This document shows, in pieces, positions 61,207 to 64,000 of a stretch of DNA of 64,000 bases (its first letter is position 1; every line of letters begins with the position of its first letter). Source of the DNA: Nocardioides daeguensis (GTDB taxonomy: Bacteria; Actinomycetota; Actinomycetes; Propionibacteriales; Nocardioidaceae); contig NZ_JAHTKU010000026.1 of assembly GCF_019192965.1 (NCBI RefSeq), forward strand, positions 40,727 through 104,726, written 5' to 3'. The position numbers and the translations under genes are program-made. Under the pieces are notes generated by a model. That model was given only the letters and a program-made list of their open reading frames with translations. It was not told the origin of the DNA and searched no databases.

Positions 61207-62184
61207 GTGGAGCCCTACGCCGAGGTCGAGGAGTCCTACCGCCGCTTCGCCGCCGAGGCGGCGGACTCCCCCACCTTCGCGGCCTGGGCGGCCGCAGTCG
61301 CCGACGACCCGGACGTCGTCGCCTGGATCCGCACGCTGCCGGAGCTGAAGCAGCAGCCCAACCTCGTCTTCGCGGCGGCCCGGCGCCACGGCGTACCCGC
61401 ACCCGGGCCCTACGACGGCCTGCGGGCCGCGCTGCTCGGTGACACCGGGCCGTTGCGGGCCACGATCCTGGCCCGTTCCACGCAGACCAACGAGGTCGGT
61501 CGGCTGGCGACGCTGCTGCCGGCGTTCGGTTCCTTCGCCGGGCCGTTGGCCCTGCTCGAGGTCGGCTCGTCCGCCGGGCTGTGCCTGTACCCCGACCGCT
61601 GGGGCTACGCCTGGTCGACCGACGACGGTCCGGTGGTGCTCGGCGACGAGCCACGGCTGCCCTGCCGGGTGAAGGGCCCCGCGCCCCTGCCGGCCGAGCT
61701 GCCCGAGGTGACCTGGCGCGGCGGCATCGACCTCAACCCGCTCGACGTCACCGACCCCGACGACATGGCCTGGCTGGAGACCCTGGTCTGGCCCGAGCAG
61801 GACGAGCGGCGGACGCGCCTGGTGCGGGCGATCGAGGTGGCCCGGGCCGACCCGCCGACGGTGGTCGCCGGCGACCTCGTCGAGGAGCTGCCTGCACTGG
61901 TCGAGCAGGCGTCGGCGTACGGGACCGTCGTGGTGTTCCACAGCGCGGTGATCGCCTACCTGCCGCCAGCGCGTCGGCTCGAGTTCGACGCGCTGGTCCG
62001 CGACCTGGTCGCGTCCGGAGCGTGTCACTGGGTGAGCAACGAGGGCAAGCAGGTGCTGCCGTCCGTGACCGCCACCGGCCCGCCGATCCCCGACGAGCAC
62101 CCCACGTTCGTGCTCGGGATCGACGGGCAGATGGTCGCGCAGACGCACGGCCACGGGCGGACGCAGCGCTGGACGGCGACGTGA
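61207..62184 (+). CDS. DUF2332 family protein
   Basis: 325 residues from a GTG at 61207. Typical start (EPYAEVEESYRRFAAEAADS), LPELKQQPNLVFAAARRHGV, STQTNEVGRLATLLPAFG and LLEVGSSAGLCLYPDRWGYA (about 118-137; resembles a methyltransferase-like glycine loop), then a VFHSAVIAYLPPARRLEFDA segment and a SNEGKQVLPS motif. Cytosolic; function unknown. Sits between punA and a small membrane protein gene, with short gaps. Confidence 0.85.
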   Translation: MEPYAEVEESYRRFAAEAADSPTFAAWAAAVADDPDVVAWIRTLPELKQQPNLVFAAARRHGVPAPGPYDGLRAALLGDTGPLRATILARSTQTNEVGRLATLLPAFGSFAGPLALLEVGSSAGLCLYPDRWGYAWSTDDGPVVLGDEPRLPCRVKGPAPLPAELPEVTWRGGIDLNPLDVTDPDDMAWLETLVWPEQDERRTRLVRAIEVARADPPTVVAGDLVEELPALVEQASAYGTVVVFHSAVIAYLPPARRLEFDALVRDLVASGACHWVSNEGKQVLPSVTATGPPIPDEHPTFVLGIDGQMVAQTHGHGRTQRWTAT

Positions 62185-62201
62185 GGAAGGAGCGGCGCGG
62201 G

Positions 62202-62489
62202 ATGGCCGCGCTGGTCGCCGTCGTCGTCGCCAACGCGGGCGCCCTGGTCTGGCTCTGCGCGCCACCGTCGCTGGTGCCCTACCTGGGCTTCGAGGTCGAC
62301 GTCTACGGCCCGATCGTCGTCTTCACGGCACTCCTGGTGCTGGTCGCCGGAGGCTGGGCGACGGGCCTCCTGCCCCGGCGCTCGCCGTACGTCCTGGCGG
62401 CCGGCGCGATCCTTCTTGGCGACCTCGTGCTCGCCGTCCTGGCGGCACTCGCCTTCATCTGGATCATGAACGGCGTCGCGACCCTCTGA
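62202..62489 (+). CDS. Small three-helix membrane protein
   Basis: 95 residues from ATG 62202, with AAGGAG 8 bases upstream; GTG 62181 overlapping the previous stop is an alternative start. Three hydrophobic helices (LVAVVVANAGALVWLCAPPS, IVVFTALLVLVAGGWATGLL, AGAILLGDLVLAVLAALAFI). No family recognised. Confidence 0.65.
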   Translation: MAALVAVVVANAGALVWLCAPPSLVPYLGFEVDVYGPIVVFTALLVLVAGGWATGLLPRRSPYVLAAGAILLGDLVLAVLAALAFIWIMNGVATL

Positions 62490-62519
62490 CGGCGCCCCGG
62501 CTCCACTAGTCTGCCGCGC

Positions 62520-63101
62520 GTGCCCCGGATCCTCGCCGACTCGCTGAGCGAGCACCGCGACCTGGTCCAGCGCCGCGTGTTCGACGCCTTCGCGAAGCTG
62601 ATGGGCGAGGGCAGCTTCGACGCCCTCACGATGGCGGCGATCGCCGAGGAGGCCGGGATCGGGCGGACCGCGATCTACCACCACTTCCACGACAAGGAAG
62701 CCGTGCTCGTCGCCTTCGCGACCCACGAGACCGACGCCTACACCACCGACCTGCGCGCCGCGCTCGACGACGTCGAGGAGCCCGCCGACCAGCTGCGCAC
62801 CTACGTCCGCCACCACCTGGCTGCGGGCGAGAGGTTTCACATGGGCCTGGGCCCGTCGCTGTACGGCGACCTCTCCCCCTCCGCCCGGCTCGAGATCCGC
62901 GACCACGTCGTCGCCGTCGAGGACGTGCTGCGCGGCATCCTCGAGCACGGCCGGGCCGAGGGCACCTTCACCTTCGACGACGTCGACGCCACCCTGTCCC
63001 TGGTCCACGCCTGCCTCAGCTCCCGGCACCTGCCCCCCGCCGCCCTCGAGTCGTTCGTGCTGCGGGCGCTCGGGGTCTCGGACCGGGCCCAGGGTCGTTG
63101 A
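62520..63101 (+). CDS. TetR-family transcriptional regulator
   Basis: 193 residues from a GTG at 62520. HTH MAAIAEEAGIGRTAIYHHFH (about 39-58) after RVFDAFAKLMGEGSFDALT; a short C-terminal domain with KEAVLVAFATHETDAYTTDL. Not a divergent arrangement, so targets cannot be read from context. The stop lies inside the first unit of the 22-bp repeats. Confidence 0.85.
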   Translation: MPRILADSLSEHRDLVQRRVFDAFAKLMGEGSFDALTMAAIAEEAGIGRTAIYHHFHDKEAVLVAFATHETDAYTTDLRAALDDVEEPADQLRTYVRHHLAAGERFHMGLGPSLYGDLSPSARLEIRDHVVAVEDVLRGILEHGRAEGTFTFDDVDATLSLVHACLSSRHLPPAALESFVLRALGVSDRAQGR

Positions 63102-63162
63102 GTCGCCACTTTCTCACCGTTGAGTTGCCACTTCCTCGCTGTTGAGCTGCCACATGTTCCGA
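63097..63162 (+). repeat. Three 22-bp tandem repeats, possible IS21-like end remnant
   Basis: Units start GTTGAGTCGCCACTTTC, GTTGAGTTGCCACTTCC and GTTGAGCTGCCACATGT, spaced exactly 22 bp. Multiple terminal repeats of about this size are typical for IS21-family ends, and the following TGTTCCGACACAGACC could be the outer end. No transposase lies nearby; a solo end or remnant. Confidence 0.6.
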
Positions 63163-63200
63163 CACAGACCCGCTCTTGCGTGCCAGGGAGACGGTCAGCG

Positions 63201-63288
63201 GTCTTCGGTCGCGTAGCCGGTTGCGTTCCGAATGGCAGCAACGAGGAAGGGTCGTAGGGGCCGGGTTCGGCGGTCGGCTTGCGGTACC
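63201..63288 (+). repeat. Shared module upstream of DUF222/HNH genes, copy C
   Basis: Contains GCGTTCCGAATGGCAGCAACG and GGGTTCGGCGGTCGGCTT, in the same order and orientation as copies A and B, about 110 bp before the third DUF222 gene. Unlike A and B it has no GGTGGTTGAGG repeat next to it. Confidence 0.7.
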
Positions 63289-63368
63289 GTCGGGACCGCG
63301 GGGCCGCGATGGAATAGCGCGAGAACCCGCTAGAAATATGGGGAAAGTCGCCCCTCGACCATGGCGTG

Positions 63369-63382
63369 CGAACGTGTGTTCG
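63369..63382 (+). promoter_or_regulatory. LexA (SOS) box upstream of truncated DUF222 gene
   Basis: CGAAC-GTGT-GTTCG, a perfect match to the actinobacterial/Bacillus-type LexA palindrome, 14 bp before the ATG at 63397. A TAGAAT -10-like box follows (63385-63390). Confidence 0.75.
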
Positions 63383-63396
63383 AGTAGAATCGACCC

Positions 63397-63897
63397 ATGA
63401 TCTCGGACCTCTCGGACGCCACCCCGGCGCAGCTGCTCCACGCGGCCGAGAACGGCGTCCAGGTCCACCGAATCCACGAAGTCGAACAGCTGGAGCTGCT
63501 GCTCGCCTGGGCCGACCTCCACTCGAGTGACCCGCAGACCGAACCCGACGCGGTGCCCGTACGACTCGGGGGTCCGAAGCTGATCACCCTCGGCGGCGAC
63601 GGAACGCCGCAGGTCCAGGACCTGGCCCTGGTGGAGATGGCGATCGCCCGCCACGAAGGTGTCCTGTCGACCCGCAGCGCGGTGGCCGATGCGTTCGACC
63701 TGCGCCACCGCCTTCCCCAGGTGTGGGCCGGAGCCCGCGAAGGGCGTTGTGAGCTGTGGGTGGTGCGCAAGGTCGCCCGCTGGTCCCGCAAGCTCACCCG
63801 CCCCCAGGTCCGGGTCGTCGACACCGCGGTCGCCGCGGCCCTGGACGAGGCACCCTCACGGATCCTGAAGATCGAGCTTGTCAAGATTCCTGTGTAA
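63397..63897 (+). pseudogene. DUF222 (13E12-type) gene, truncated by an IS element
   Basis: The N-terminal DUF222 part is intact for about 159 residues (ISDLSDATPAQLLHAAENGV to DEAPSRILKI); the frame then enters the IS256-like end (ELVKIPV) and stops at 63897. The HNH half is absent from this side. It is not closely related to copies 1 and 2 in sequence (a different N-terminus, RHEGVLSTRSAVADAFDLRH versus theirs), so it is a separate family branch. The LexA box and shared module lie upstream, so promoter control may survive the insertion. Confidence 0.8.
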
Positions 63898-64000
63898 GCG
63901 ATCGGTCCCTCGTGGTTGGTTTCTTGCTTACAGGTAGGGGTTGATGCGGTCGGGATAGGCGATCGCGAGCTGGCCCAGGGCCTGCTTCCAGTTCGTCACG
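63874..64000 (-). mobile_element. IS256-family (mutator-type) insertion sequence, 3' end
   Basis: From about 63874 the sequence GAGCTTGTCAAGATTCCTGT is an IS256-type terminal end (typically CTTACACAGGAATCTTGACA when read outward), followed by a transposase C-terminus reading toward it. The element leaves the window at 64000. It interrupts the DUF222 gene after codon ~159. Confidence 0.75.
63928..64000 (-). CDS. IS256-family transposase, C-terminal end (partial)
   Basis: About 23 C-terminal residues are visible, ending VTNWKQALGQLAIAYPDRIN then PYL and stop TAA at 63930-63928. The WKxALxQLAIxYxDR pattern is typical of the last helix of IS256/mutator-type DDE transposases. The rest lies beyond the window. 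Confidence 0.75.
   Translation of the reverse strand, partial: VTNWKQALGQLAIAYPDRINPYL

Overview
The window is high-GC actinobacterial chromosome, most like Nocardioides or a close relative (Propionibacteriales). The grounds are very GC-rich coding DNA with many GTG starts and few Shine-Dalgarno sites, a neighbouring clpP1-clpP2-clpX cluster with tig nearby, purE-purK beside an Rv1264-type adenylate cyclase and a BirA without an HTH domain, and several DUF222/HNH (13E12-type) genes embedded in REP-like repeats. The assignment rests on gene content and style only; no database search was possible.

Layout. 1-3 kb: an inositol-monophosphatase-family gene, a 35-bp tandem repeat array and DUF222/HNH copy 1. 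3-9.4 kb: two LytR-CpsA-Psr (LCP) proteins, a PLP dehydratase with a divergent LysR regulator, a thioesterase, an enoyl-CoA hydratase and a tiny DUF1059-like protein. 9.4-13 kb: a lipid-anchored GH6-type hydrolase, then a sortase with an LPNTG and an LPDTG surface protein. 13-22.9 kb: an acyl-CoA dehydrogenase/TetR pair, purE-purK, an orphan winged-helix protein, adenylate cyclase overlapping a PH-domain membrane protein, biotin ligase, a DUF885 metallopeptidase and an AlkZ/YcaQ-type protein. 22.9-25 kb: a second repeat field and DUF222/HNH copy 2. 25-36 kb: a secreted propeller protein, maf, a second acyl-CoA dehydrogenase, a diguanylate cyclase, a bPH2-bPH2-MazF-like operon, TetR and XRE-cupin regulators, a BenE transporter and a SpoIID-like protein. 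36-47.5 kb is the housekeeping core: valS, clpX, clpP2, clpP1, tig, tRNA-Pro and tRNA-Gly, with two palindromic elements between convergent genes. 47.5-56 kb: a coupled rpiB-nei-SpoIIE-phosphatase operon, two flavoprotein disulfide reductases, a sulfotransferase-like protein and a subtilase. 56-63 kb: a frameshifted gene, a lipoprotein, a secreted propeller, purine nucleoside phosphorylase, a DUF2332 protein and a TetR regulator. 63-64 kb: a third DUF222 gene behind a LexA-type box, cut off by an IS256-like element that leaves the window.

Themes. Proteostasis (tig, ClpP1P2X, a possible ClgR box), cell envelope (two LCP proteins, sortase and substrates, SpoIID), fatty-acid degradation (two acyl-CoA dehydrogenases, enoyl-CoA hydratase, thioesterase, each dehydrogenase near an operator-like palindrome) and purine metabolism (purE, purK, punA) dominate.

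The most unusual signal is the DUF222/HNH family. Three copies each lie downstream of the same module of about 85 bp. Two lie in arrays of a repeat that begins GGTGGTTGAGGTGCGAG, and the same repeat, inverted, sits in frame inside the linker of both full-length proteins. This resembles a repeat/endonuclease partnership comparable in outline to REP/RAYT systems, but the mechanistic link is inference.
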